20,225 nt of DNA. Origin: a virus. How positions within the stretch are numbered: the first letter of the stretch is position 1; each line of letters starts with the position of its first letter. The notes beneath the pieces are model-generated. The model saw nothing but the letters and a program-made list of their open reading frames with translations. It did not search any database and was not told where the DNA came from. Below, in pieces: positions 5,710 through 13,676 of this stretch. The position numbers were made by a program, and so were the translations under genes. The stretch covers positions 1 through 20,225 of the IMG/VR virus record IMGVR_UViG_3300028008_000149; one strand, given 5' to 3'.

Positions 5710-5849
5710 TGGCAAAGATTAAACAAACGGAACAAGTAAGAGAACCAGTGCATAAACGAACGAGTCAGGGGGGTAGGGTAGCCAAGACTTCTACTATGAA
5801 TAAAAGCTTTCGTAATTCGTTTAAAAAATATCGTGGACAAGGAAGATAG
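5709..5849 (+). CDS. Small basic protein ending KKYRGQGR, 46 aa
   Basis: A 46-residue, strongly basic peptide read from GTG 5709: MAKIKQTEQVREP... and a C-terminal block TSTMNKSFRNSFKKYRGQGR. A TMNK...KKYRGQGR ending is familiar from small conserved phage proteins of unknown role, which supports this frame as coding. Both borders use the same TAGTG overlap (5707-5711 and 5847-5851), which is strong positional support for a gene filling this gap. High charge suggests binding to nucleic acid or to an acidic partner. It is too short for default gene callers. Confidence 0.7.
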   Translation: MAKIKQTEQVREPVHKRTSQGGRVAKTSTMNKSFRNSFKKYRGQGR

Positions 5850-6520
5850 TGGAAGAACAAACTAAAGACAATTACACATGGAGTTTTTCTTCACTTAAAC
5901 AATATCAAAATTGCCCAAAGCAATATCATGAAATACGAGTGCTTAAAAATTATACAGTTAAAGAAAATGAAGCTATGATTTATGGTAAAGAGGTTCACTT
6001 GGCTCTTGAGAATTATGTAAGAGACGGTGTTGAGTTAGCAAAGAACTATCAACAGTTTAAAAGTATGGTCGACGGGTTAATAGAAATCAAGGGTGTAAAG
6101 CATTGTGAATTAGAGATGGCGTTGACTAGAGATAGAAAACCATGCGACTTTCAAAGTGATGATAGATACTGCCGAGGTATAGCCGATCTTGTTATTATAG
6201 ATGGAGACTATGCGTTTGTAGTTGATTATAAAACAGGCAGTAATAAATACCCCGATACAAAACAATTGAAGCTAATGGCTCTCATGATTTTTGAACACTT
6301 CCCTGAAGTAAACACAGTTAAAGGTGGACTAATGTTTGTTGCCAAAAATAGTTTTATATCTGCTCAGTACAAAAGAGAAGATAAAGATAAGCATTGGAAA
6401 ACTTTTGAAAAAATCCTAACTCGCCTAGACCTAGCATACGAATACGACAATTGGCGTCCTAATCCAACCCCCCTTTGTGGTTGGTGCAGTGTTAAGACCT
6501 GCGAATTCCAAAGAACTTAA
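5849..6520 (+). CDS. PD-(D/E)XK nuclease with Cas4/AddB-like Fe-S cysteines
   Basis: A 223-residue RecB/Cas4-type exonuclease (PDDEXK_1 superfamily). Motifs in order: FSSLKQYQNCPKQY (13-26), GKEVH50, then D113 (GIADLVIID), D126-Y-K128 (VVDYKTG) and Q139 (TKQLKLM), a complete active site. C22 together with C210, C213 and C218 near the C-terminus matches the one-plus-three cysteine layout that holds a 4Fe-4S cluster in Cas4 and AddB. It starts at GTG 5849 overlapping the previous stop, with AAGGAAG upstream. Likely trims DNA ends in recombination-dependent replication or degrades host DNA. There is no CRISPR context, so it is not a Cas adaptation gene. It is the last gene before an internal promoter. 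Confidence 0.9.
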   Translation: MEEQTKDNYTWSFSSLKQYQNCPKQYHEIRVLKNYTVKENEAMIYGKEVHLALENYVRDGVELAKNYQQFKSMVDGLIEIKGVKHCELEMALTRDRKPCDFQSDDRYCRGIADLVIIDGDYAFVVDYKTGSNKYPDTKQLKLMALMIFEHFPEVNTVKGGLMFVAKNSFISAQYKREDKDKHWKTFEKILTRLDLAYEYDNWRPNPTPLCGWCSVKTCEFQRT

Positions 6521-6533
6521 TGTCAACCAGCAC

Positions 6534-6561
6534 TTGACTCATGTTTGGGATATGTTACACT
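6534..6561 (+). promoter_or_regulatory. Sigma70-type promoter with extended -10
   Basis: TTGACT (6534-6539, five of six matches) and, 16 bases on, TACACT (6556-6561) preceded by TG at 6553-6554, an extended -10 (TGTTACACT). It lies in the largest gap inside the plus-strand block (6521-6588) and points at the helicase gene. Start of transcription would be near 6568. This splits the replication genes into two units. Confidence 0.65.
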
Positions 6562-6588
6562 AATATTCCACAATAGAGAGAACGGTGT

Positions 6589-8151
6589 ATGCAAGTTATA
6601 GATAACACAGCAGTAAAAATGACGGTGCCTGATTATATGGTTCCACATATTGAGAAAGAGATTGAGAAGTTTGAAGTTGTCGGACAAAAAGGCAACCTTT
6701 CCGAAGTAGTTATATATTGGGGGGTGCAAGAGATGACACGGTTAAACCAATTAGTTTCTTTCCGTAAACCTTTACCGTCTCCCATTACTAGAGACTATGA
6801 TTGGCCCGGGGTCTTTGAGCCGTTCGATCATCAGAAAACTACATCTGAATTTTTATCTATAAACAAAAGAGGATTCTGTTTTAACGAAGCGGGGACAGGT
6901 AAAACTTCTTCTGCTTTATGGGCGGCGGATTATCTTATGAAGCTCGGTTTAATTAAACGAGTGTTAATTATTTGCCCGTTGTCTATTATGTATTCTGCAT
7001 GGGAAGCTGATGTTCAGAATACAGTTATGCACCGAACAGTAGGGGTTGCTCATGGAACACAAAAGAAAAGAGAATTAATTATTGAAGAACCCTTTGATTT
7101 TATATGTATTAATTATGACGGCGTAGGTATTGTTCGAGAGACCATAGCAAAAAATAATTTTGATTTAATTATTATAGACGAAGCTAACGCATACAAATCA
7201 CCAAGCACGGCGAGGTGGAAGACCCTAGCAAAGATAATTAAACCTGAAACTAGGTTATGGCTTATGACAGGAACTCCCGCAGCTCAATCGCCTGTAGACG
7301 CATATGGACTAGCCAAGCTAGTCTCGCCAGAGAGAGTCCCAAAATTTAGTGGGGCGTGGCGAGATAAAGTTATGACCCAAGTAACAAGATTTAAATGGGT
7401 GCCACGATCGGCTGCAAAAGATTTAGTATTTAAAGCATTACAACCTGCGATACGATTTGCTAAAAATGATTGTTTAGATTTACCTGATGTCATGTATCAG
7501 ACTAGAGAGGTGCCACTAACTCCTCAAGTAGTTAAGTATTATAAAACCTTAAAAGATCAAATGCTTATTGAAGCTGCGGGCGAAATGATTAGTGCAGTTA
7601 ACGCTGCAAGTGGTTTGACCAAACTGTTACAGATATCAGGTGGGGCAGTTTATACAGACAAAAAAGATGTTATTGAGTTTGATATTAAACCAAGACTCGC
7701 CGCTCTTAATGAAGTAATAGATGAAACAAATCAAAAAATACTAATATTTGTCCCATTCAGACACACCATAGAGCTAGTTAATAAACATTTAGTAAAGCAG
7801 GGGTATGGGTGTGAGATTATCAATGGTGATGTAAGCGCAAATGAACGCCGTAATATATTTAATAGGTTTCAAAACTTTGATGACCCTAGGGTTCTTATTA
7901 TTCAACCTCAGTCAGCTTCGCACGGCGTGACTTTGACTAAAGCAGACACAGTTGTTTTTTGGTCGCCTGTTAGTTCAGTTGAGGCTTACCTACAATGTAT
8001 CGCTCGTATTGATAGAGTGGGACAAAAGAATAAGATGACTGTAGTTCATTTGCAGGGATCAGAAGTAGAGAGAAAAATGTATGCCATGCTACAGGGTAAA
8101 GTAGATGCCCACACAAGTTTAGTTGATTTATATAGGGACGTTATATCATGA
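6589..8151 (+). CDS. SNF2-family DEAD/H-box helicase/ATPase
   Basis: A 520-residue superfamily 2 ATPase of the SNF2 branch, likely translocating on duplex DNA to remodel forks or recombination intermediates. Walker A is AGTGKT (101-106), Walker B is DEAN (197-200, in place of the usual DEAH/DEGH), motif III is TGTP (227-230), and motif VI is QCIARIDRVGQ (469-479), the SNF2-type arginine finger motif. The N-terminal about 75 residues are a short unassigned extension. ATG 6589 follows AGAGAG after the promoter at 6534. Phage SNF2 helicases are often encoded with VRR-NUC nucleases, and one is present upstream here. It overlaps the next gene by four bases. Confidence 0.92.
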   Translation: MQVIDNTAVKMTVPDYMVPHIEKEIEKFEVVGQKGNLSEVVIYWGVQEMTRLNQLVSFRKPLPSPITRDYDWPGVFEPFDHQKTTSEFLSINKRGFCFNEAGTGKTSSALWAADYLMKLGLIKRVLIICPLSIMYSAWEADVQNTVMHRTVGVAHGTQKKRELIIEEPFDFICINYDGVGIVRETIAKNNFDLIIIDEANAYKSPSTARWKTLAKIIKPETRLWLMTGTPAAQSPVDAYGLAKLVSPERVPKFSGAWRDKVMTQVTRFKWVPRSAAKDLVFKALQPAIRFAKNDCLDLPDVMYQTREVPLTPQVVKYYKTLKDQMLIEAAGEMISAVNAASGLTKLLQISGGAVYTDKKDVIEFDIKPRLAALNEVIDETNQKILIFVPFRHTIELVNKHLVKQGYGCEIINGDVSANERRNIFNRFQNFDDPRVLIIQPQSASHGVTLTKADTVVFWSPVSSVEAYLQCIARIDRVGQKNKMTVVHLQGSEVERKMYAMLQGKVDAHTSLVDLYRDVIS

Positions 8152-8399
8152 AAGATTTTCCGGAAGACGAAATAAAAGAATTAATTGAATTAGTTAATGA
8201 AAGAATTGAGGACCTCTGCGAAGTAGAAGAACAAGCGTTTTTAATCTTGACTGCGATAGTAGTGTGTATTTTGCAGCAAAGAGAAATCAGCCCTTCTGTT
8301 TTTGCGAGTAACTTAGTAGGCGTTCATAGGAATGCTATGGCGTCAATGAAAGATGTAGAAAAACTTTTAAAACCATTTATGAGAGGAAATAAAAAATGA
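8148..8399 (+). CDS. Hypothetical protein, 83 aa
   Basis: An 83-residue, mainly helical protein starting MKDFPEDEIKELIELV at an ATGA overlap with the helicase. The N-terminal helix is acidic. A hydrophobic helix (QAFLILTAIVVCILQQ, about 29-44) is probably buried rather than membrane-spanning because it is flanked by charged helices. The C-terminus is basic (FMRGNKK). Translational coupling suggests a helicase accessory role, but this is only inference. Confidence 0.7.
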   Translation: MKDFPEDEIKELIELVNERIEDLCEVEEQAFLILTAIVVCILQQREISPSVFASNLVGVHRNAMASMKDVEKLLKPFMRGNKK

Positions 8400-8815
8400 G
8401 TGAAGTAGAAGATAAGATTCAGTTAGGGGATTATGTTGGTGCTTATATTGCCATTCGTAATCAAAGAGATACATTAAAAAGAAAGTTTGAAGCTGAAGAT
8501 GTCGGCTTGAAAGAAGAACTTAAAAAACTAGAAGCCGTTATGTTGCAAGAGTGTAATAACATGAACGCCGAAAGTATTAAGACAAGTTCAGGAACTGTTA
8601 TTAAAACACTAAGAGAGAACTTTGTTTGTAGTGATTGGGACGGACTAAAAAGCTTTATCATGGAAAACAATTTGGTAGAACTGTTGCAACAAAGATTACA
8701 TAACGGCAACTTAAAAGAATATTTAGTTAGTCATGGCGAAGACGGGTTGCCCCCAGGAATTAACTCTATGCGTGAGTATAGTATTGTAGTTAAAAAGCCA
8801 TCTAATAAAGCATAG
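8396..8815 (+). CDS. Conserved phage protein, 139 aa, coiled-coil N-terminus
   Basis: A 139-residue protein with a helical, probably coiled-coil region at residues 15-53 (QRDTLKRKFEAEDVGLKEEL) and a C-terminal domain containing ESIKTSSGTV (59-68), SDWDGLKSFI and PPGIN. The SIKT..GT / DWD / PPGI pattern recalls a family of unknown function found next to SSB genes in many phages. The start overlaps the previous stop (ATGA). Its place directly upstream of the cysteine-rich protein and the SSB suggests a role in ssDNA handling, by context only. Confidence 0.75.
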   Translation: MSEVEDKIQLGDYVGAYIAIRNQRDTLKRKFEAEDVGLKEELKKLEAVMLQECNNMNAESIKTSSGTVIKTLRENFVCSDWDGLKSFIMENNLVELLQQRLHNGNLKEYLVSHGEDGLPPGINSMREYSIVVKKPSNKA

Positions 8816-8818
8816 GTT

Positions 8819-9637
8819 ATGGTAAACGAATTAGATAAGATTTTAGATAGTAATCCTGAAGTAGCGACTGACTCTTTAGATTTAGACACCTTATCTGTTG
8901 CAGGTGCGAGATATGTCACGCATCAAAGACTAAAGATTAAAGACGGGTTGTTTCATAAACATATGGATAACTCTATTGAAACTTTGAAAGGACATGAAGT
9001 TAAAGTCGTTATTGTTCGTATGGCACAATCGCCTAGTCGAATGTATTACCCTGCGTCTTTTGATTCTACTCAATACACTAAACCGACTTGTTGGTCTAGT
9101 GATTCTAGAGTTCCTGATCCAGAGGTAGCTAAACCTTTATCTAGTTCTTGTAATCAGTGTCCTTACAGTGTTCGTAACAGTGTTATTAGTAACGGGACTT
9201 CATGTAAGATTTCATGGCTAATAGCCGTAGTAATAAAAGACGATGTAGAGGCAGGGGTATTTCAATTTGTTGTACCCTCTAACTCATGTTGGCAAAAAGA
9301 ATCATTTGGTAAATGGGGATTGAAAGCATATGTTAGTATGCTCGCCACCAACAATGTTAATGCAAGTAGGTTAATAACCAAACTTCATTTAGACCCTATG
9401 GTCGCATACCCCAAAGTATTATTTTCTCCTAGTTCAGCAGTAGACTCGGAATATGTTGAGATACTAAAGAATTTAGGGGAGAGTAAAGAAGCACTCAACG
9501 CAGTGCAATTAAACGTAGTGCCTAAACTACCTAACGCTGAAAGTTTTGGCTTTAGCAGTGAAGACACTATGCAAACCGACCGCAAGACAGAAGCTAATGC
9601 TATTGTTAAAAAGTGGTCACACTTAAAGGAGAAATAA
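8819..9637 (+). CDS. Cysteine-rich putative replication protein, 272 aa
   Basis: A 272-residue protein of unrecognised function. A central block has C91-W, C111-x-x-C114-P and G-x-S-C129, a likely four-cysteine metal site. C157-W follows. The preceding part (about 56-68, GHEVKVVIVRMAQ) and the following part (ISWLIAVVIKDDVEAGVFQFVVP) look beta-rich, as in OB-fold or related ssDNA-binding cores. The C-terminus carries IVKKWS (262-267), the same hexapeptide as the C-terminus of the next protein, the gp2.5-like SSB. The shared tail and the direct adjacency suggest that both dock onto the same replisome partner. It starts three bases after the previous stop. Confidence 0.75.
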   Translation: MVNELDKILDSNPEVATDSLDLDTLSVAGARYVTHQRLKIKDGLFHKHMDNSIETLKGHEVKVVIVRMAQSPSRMYYPASFDSTQYTKPTCWSSDSRVPDPEVAKPLSSSCNQCPYSVRNSVISNGTSCKISWLIAVVIKDDVEAGVFQFVVPSNSCWQKESFGKWGLKAYVSMLATNNVNASRLITKLHLDPMVAYPKVLFSPSSAVDSEYVEILKNLGESKEALNAVQLNVVPKLPNAESFGFSSEDTMQTDRKTEANAIVKKWSHLKEK

Positions 9638-9639
9638 AT

Positions 9640-10341
9640 ATGGCCCAACAGCCTATAGCAATAACTACTCCAACAGGAGTAGCACAGTACCCGTGGTTAT
9701 CTAAAGCGGACACTAAATGGAATGAAGAGGGTGAGTTCAAAACTAATCTGATTCTTTCTGAAGCGGACGCTGAACCACTCATCAAAACTATCAGTGATGT
9801 ATTTGCAGAAAATGTAAAAACAACAACTGAAGAAACAGGTAAAGCACCTAAAACTGCTACACCTCCGTTCGCTCAAGAATTTGGTGACGATGGCAAACCT
9901 ACAGGCAATATGATTATTAGGTTTAAGTCAAAGTTTAAGCCAAAGATTTTTGATGCGTCAGGGAAGTTAATGACTGAAAGTAATATTTGGGGTGGCTCAG
10001 AGATTAGAGTTAACGCTCAAGTGGTTCCTTACTTTACCGCATTGATCGGTTGTGGTGTAAGTCTTCGACTATCAGCAGTGCAAGTAATTAAATATGTTGA
10101 GGGTGGCACTAACTCAAACGCTGATAACTTTGGGTTTAATCCTGTTGAGGGCTTTACACAACCCGCAGAAGAAACATTTGAACAAGTAGCACCTAGTAAA
10201 CCTGCTCCGCTATCAGCTGACACACTACCTCAGTCTGACTTGGCAGTTGAACAACCTGTATTAAAAGATAGTGGCAAAGCACCTGTAGCAGAACCTACAG
10301 ATGTGAATGACATTGTTAAAAAATGGTCTGTTAAAAACTAG
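9640..10341 (+). CDS. Single-stranded DNA-binding protein, T7 gp2.5-like
   Basis: A 233-residue ssDNA-binding protein that coats the lagging strand and contacts replisome proteins. It follows the gp2.5 layout: N-terminal TPTGVAQYPWLSKADTKW (10-27), an EFKTNLIL strand, a central VxxDxxGKLM-like strand pair (KIFDASGKLM), a GGSEIRVNAQVVPY segment, and GCGVSLRLSAVQVIKYV, which is highly typical. After about residue 165 there is a long, flexible, Pro/Ala/Glu-rich acidic linker. Instead of the acidic aromatic tail of T7 gp2.5 it ends IVKKWS plus VKN (225-233). ATG 9640 is chosen for the AAAGGAG site. An in-frame start at 9613 lies inside the previous gene. Confidence 0.85.
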   Translation: MAQQPIAITTPTGVAQYPWLSKADTKWNEEGEFKTNLILSEADAEPLIKTISDVFAENVKTTTEETGKAPKTATPPFAQEFGDDGKPTGNMIIRFKSKFKPKIFDASGKLMTESNIWGGSEIRVNAQVVPYFTALIGCGVSLRLSAVQVIKYVEGGTNSNADNFGFNPVEGFTQPAEETFEQVAPSKPAPLSADTLPQSDLAVEQPVLKDSGKAPVAEPTDVNDIVKKWSVKN

Positions 10342-10349
10342 GAGGTCTT

Positions 10350-10652
10350 ATGTATACCGAAAGATATTTAAGAGACCTTTATTCTTTTAACGAGAAGAGG
10401 TTAGGAGTTCAGCTTGGAAGACTATGTGCTTCGGCAAACCTGCCACCTAGCGAGATAGCTAAAGTTTTAAATGTATCTCGCATGACTGTTTACAATTGGT
10501 TTAGGGGCGGTGCCGTACGAAGTAAAAATGTAGACCGCATAGAAGTGTTTATGCGGTTGGTTGAGGATAACATTCAAGCTGAAAAGCTTCCTGTTCAAAC
10601 TTATAAAGAAGCTAAACTATTTATTAAAGACTATATGCTAGGAAAATTATGA
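10350..10652 (+). CDS. Helix-turn-helix DNA-binding protein, 100 aa
   Basis: A 100-residue protein with a clear XRE-like helix-turn-helix: SEIAKVLNVSRMTVYNWFRG (34-53), where helix 2 is SEIAKVL, the turn is NVS and the recognition helix is RMTVYNWFRG. It has a strong AGGAGGT binding site (10340-10346) overlapping the SSB stop. It ends in a four-base overlap with the primase-helicase. It may be a transcriptional regulator or a replication-origin binding protein. The repeat arrays at 281-310 and 406-453 are natural candidate targets, which is inference. Confidence 0.82.
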   Translation: MYTERYLRDLYSFNEKRLGVQLGRLCASANLPPSEIAKVLNVSRMTVYNWFRGGAVRSKNVDRIEVFMRLVEDNIQAEKLPVQTYKEAKLFIKDYMLGKL

Positions 10653-13489
10653 TTAATGAGTTCTATAAAAAAGCGTTACCAAGCAGTGGAGTATATTGTG
10701 TGGCGGCAATTGATCCAATTAAGAAGATACCTAGTCATAAATTTGTGGAATCTATTGATGACATTGAAGCTGCTGTCAACCAATTTAACCGAGAAAAACA
10801 AAATATTTTTGTTGCACTTAGTTCTTTTTCAGGCTATAGCCGTAAGGCAGATGACGCAGTTTATGTAAGGTCTTTCTTTGTAGATTTAGATGTAGGAGAG
10901 GGTAAAGGGTATAGCACTAAAGACGAAGCATCACAAGCAGTAGATAAATTTGTCGATCACGCTGACCTTCCCCCGCCTATAAAAATTGATTCAGGAGGAG
11001 GCATTCATGCTTATTGGTTGTTTAATAAAGACATACCCGCAGATGAATGGAAGCCGTATGCTGAAAAGTTTAAGGACTTATGTATCAAGAGAGGATTAAG
11101 AATTGACCCTGTAGTGACTGCTGATTTAGCAAGAATACTTCGGTGTCCTGAAACATTTAATCTTAAGACTGATCCACCAAGTCCCACTAAAATTATTGAT
11201 GAGGCGCTACCCGTATATGACTTTGAGGAGTTTAAAGAATATCTAGGAAAGATTATAGACATTCAGCCATTCCCAAAGGTATCTAAAAATCAAATGCAAC
11301 TTATGAAGCTAGATAATTTTAAGTCTAGTTTTGCAAAGATAAAACAAAAAGGGTGTGCTCAAATTCAATATGTTCTTGATAACGCTAAGACTTTACCTGA
11401 ACCTTTATGGTATTCAGCATTATCTATTGCTCAACATTGTGAAGATAGAGACACGGCTATACATGAAATATCCAAAGACTATCCGTCTTATAGCCCTGAA
11501 GAGACAGAAAAGAAAGCACTTCAGTCTCAAGATAAACCTCATTCGTGTGAGACATTTAACTCTATCAATCCTGAAGTTTGTAATGGTTGTTCGCATCGAG
11601 GTAAAATTACTAACCCTTTATCATTAGGAAAAGTATTGCAAGTAGCAACATCTGAAGATGAGAACGCCCTCAAACATAATGGTGTAGCTGTTGGGGAAGA
11701 TGTTCCCCCCGCAACTGTTGATGCTATCGCAGACAAGACTGCTAAAGGAACAGGTCTAATGAAATTGCCTGAAGAACTTTATCCGTTCGTGTATGGTAAG
11801 CAAGGGGGTATCTACTATATGCCTATGGTTAAATATGATGACGATGGTGTGGCTATACCTCAAGAACCTGAATTGGTGACACTGTATGATGTATTTCCAA
11901 TCAAAAGAATCAACAGTCCTCATGACGGCGACTGCCTATTAATGAAAGCTATATTACCTCATGACCCTGAGCGAGAGTTCTTGTTACCCATGCGGTATGT
12001 TTACGCAATTGAAAGACTTAAAGAGATACTCGCAGGTAACGGAGTATTGTTTAACCCTGATGCTAAAGGAGCAAAAAATCTAATGAACTATATAATAAAA
12101 TGGGGCCACTATCTGACCGCTCAAAAGTCCGCTGAAATAATGAGAATGCAAATGGGGTGGACTCCCGATCGAGAATCATTTGTAGTGGGGGAACATGAAC
12201 TTACTCGTAAGGGTAAAGAAGTGTCTTCACCTACATCACCTCTATGTCGAGGTATTGCTAAACACTTGAATGTAAGTGGAGATTATTTGGAGTGGAAAAG
12301 AGCAGCTAATAGACTCAATCAACGCACTCTTGAACTCCATGCGTTCACACTTCTTACAGGATTTGGTTCTGTATTAATGAATTATACTTCTACTTCGGGT
12401 GTGACTTTGTGTTTAACAGGGGAGTCAGGCGCTGCTAAAACAGGTGCGTTATATGGAAGCTTATCTGTATGGGGCAACCCTAAAGACTTGTCTGTTCTAG
12501 AAGCAACAGGTAATGGTATGACAGGTAGATATTTAGGACTGCACAACATACCGTTTGGGCTTGATGAAGTAGGTAATATATTACCTAAAGACTTATCTCA
12601 ACTAATCCACAAAGTATCTCAAGGTAAATCTAAAATTAGAATGCAGGCTTCTGTTAATGCAGAAAGAGACCATGAGATGTCAGCAAGTTTGGTAGCAATC
12701 TTTACTTCTAATCATTCGTTGTATGACAAGTTAAGCACTTTGAAGAAAGATCCAAATGGAGAGGTAGCTAGACTAATTGAGTTTTCAATTAAGAAGCCAC
12801 AACTATTTAAAGATGACGCGACTATGGGTAGAGAGATATTTGATAAGTTTAGATTTAACTATGGTCATGCAGGTAGAGACTTTATATTTAACCTGTATAA
12901 ACATTCTGACGCTGAAGTTCAGCACATGATGGAAGTATGGGTGACAAAGTTTAGGGAACAGTTTGGAGAAGACACGGCTTACAGGTTTTATGAAAATCTT
13001 ATCGCAGCTACTATGACAGCAGGAGAGATTGCTTTACAAGCCCATATAATTGACTATGACCTCGACCGTATTTTTGAAAAAATTGTTAGTGAGTTAATTG
13101 CTATAAGAGACGGCGTTGTCAAGGTTAACCAAGTAGATTACGCAGGACTTGTAGGTGAGTTTATTATGAGGAATCAAACAGGTATGCTTGCGTTTAACAA
13201 AGGAACATTAGAGATGGAGCCGAGGACGGCTTTGATGATACGAGCAGAATTAGATAGTAATTTAATGTTTATATCTAAACCTGACTTCCGAAAGTTCTTA
13301 TCTGAAAATATGGTGAGTTCTCGTGAGATTGTGCACGAGTTGAATAAGATAGGTATTCAAGTGACTGAAGTTAAAAAGCGTATGGGTGCGGGGTGGAAAG
13401 ACGCAGCTGCAAGTACTCCTGTTATGGCGTATCGGTTCCCTCTTGATAGCTTTGATAAAATTCTAGAGACAATAAGTGATAACGCATAG
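10649..13489 (+). CDS. Primase-helicase fusion (AEP-like primase plus DUF927-type ATPase)
   Basis: A 946-residue bifunctional protein that primes and unwinds DNA at the fork. The N-terminal third looks like an archaeo-eukaryotic-type primase: D79-x-D81 (FFVDLDV), S115-GGG-IH120 and a later D153 with R161/R165 (ADLARILRCP). Around residues 300-320 there is a cysteine cluster (SC...VCNGC) that may bind zinc. The C-terminal part is a DUF927-like helicase/ATPase with Walker A GESGAAKTG (about 590-598), Walker B FGLDE (about 635-640) and a sensor-like IFTSNHS (about 684-690), ending in a likely winged-helix tail. It starts in an ATGA overlap with the HTH gene. It replaces the TOPRIM-DnaB type gp4 of T7-like phages. 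Confidence 0.88.
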   Translation: MINEFYKKALPSSGVYCVAAIDPIKKIPSHKFVESIDDIEAAVNQFNREKQNIFVALSSFSGYSRKADDAVYVRSFFVDLDVGEGKGYSTKDEASQAVDKFVDHADLPPPIKIDSGGGIHAYWLFNKDIPADEWKPYAEKFKDLCIKRGLRIDPVVTADLARILRCPETFNLKTDPPSPTKIIDEALPVYDFEEFKEYLGKIIDIQPFPKVSKNQMQLMKLDNFKSSFAKIKQKGCAQIQYVLDNAKTLPEPLWYSALSIAQHCEDRDTAIHEISKDYPSYSPEETEKKALQSQDKPHSCETFNSINPEVCNGCSHRGKITNPLSLGKVLQVATSEDENALKHNGVAVGEDVPPATVDAIADKTAKGTGLMKLPEELYPFVYGKQGGIYYMPMVKYDDDGVAIPQEPELVTLYDVFPIKRINSPHDGDCLLMKAILPHDPEREFLLPMRYVYAIERLKEILAGNGVLFNPDAKGAKNLMNYIIKWGHYLTAQKSAEIMRMQMGWTPDRESFVVGEHELTRKGKEVSSPTSPLCRGIAKHLNVSGDYLEWKRAANRLNQRTLELHAFTLLTGFGSVLMNYTSTSGVTLCLTGESGAAKTGALYGSLSVWGNPKDLSVLEATGNGMTGRYLGLHNIPFGLDEVGNILPKDLSQLIHKVSQGKSKIRMQASVNAERDHEMSASLVAIFTSNHSLYDKLSTLKKDPNGEVARLIEFSIKKPQLFKDDATMGREIFDKFRFNYGHAGRDFIFNLYKHSDAEVQHMMEVWVTKFREQFGEDTAYRFYENLIAATMTAGEIALQAHIIDYDLDRIFEKIVSELIAIRDGVVKVNQVDYAGLVGEFIMRNQTGMLAFNKGTLEMEPRTALMIRAELDSNLMFISKPDFRKFLSENMVSSREIVHELNKIGIQVTEVKKRMGAGWKDAAASTPVMAYRFPLDSFDKILETISDNA

Positions 13490-13502
13490 AGAGGCTGAAT
13501 GG

Positions 13503-13676
13503 GTGTTTCCCTTTGAGGCTATGGAAGTCGGGGATAGTTTTTTTATACCTACGCTTAAAACTGCCGAGACTATTTATGCTATTGAGTCTGGGGCAAAAAG
13601 AGCCAAAGTAAAAGTACGCGCCTTTGTTACATTGAAAGATGGGTGTATGGGAGTTAGATGTTGGAGGTTGTTATAA
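13503..13676 (+). CDS. Small conserved phage protein (FPFEAMEVGDSFF type)
   Basis: A short protein with the signature FPFEAMEVGDSFFIP at its N-terminus and a basic middle (GAKRAKVKVRAF), a form common in phages and plasmids but without a known role. GTG 13503 is chosen because AGAGAGG lies eight bases upstream (13488-13494), giving 57 residues. A GTG at 13476 would add nine residues and overlap the primase by 14 bases. The stop TAA (13674-13676) lies within TTATAA, whose complement is the stop of the opposing giant gene. It is the last gene of the plus-strand block. Confidence 0.7.
   Translation: MFPFEAMEVGDSFFIPTLKTAETIYAIESGAKRAKVKVRAFVTLKDGCMGVRCWRLL
13671..13676. other. Shared palindromic stop TTATAA of two convergent genes
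   Basis: TTATAA reads TAA at 13674-13676 on the plus strand and TAA at 13673-13671 on the minus strand. The two convergent genes therefore overlap by six bases and end back to back with no spacer. Confidence 0.9.

Noticed and set aside
10656-11627. Plus-strand frames 10656-10868 and 11355-11627 inside the primase-helicase gene
   Set aside because: They are out-of-frame shadows of a 946-residue protein with clear motifs.
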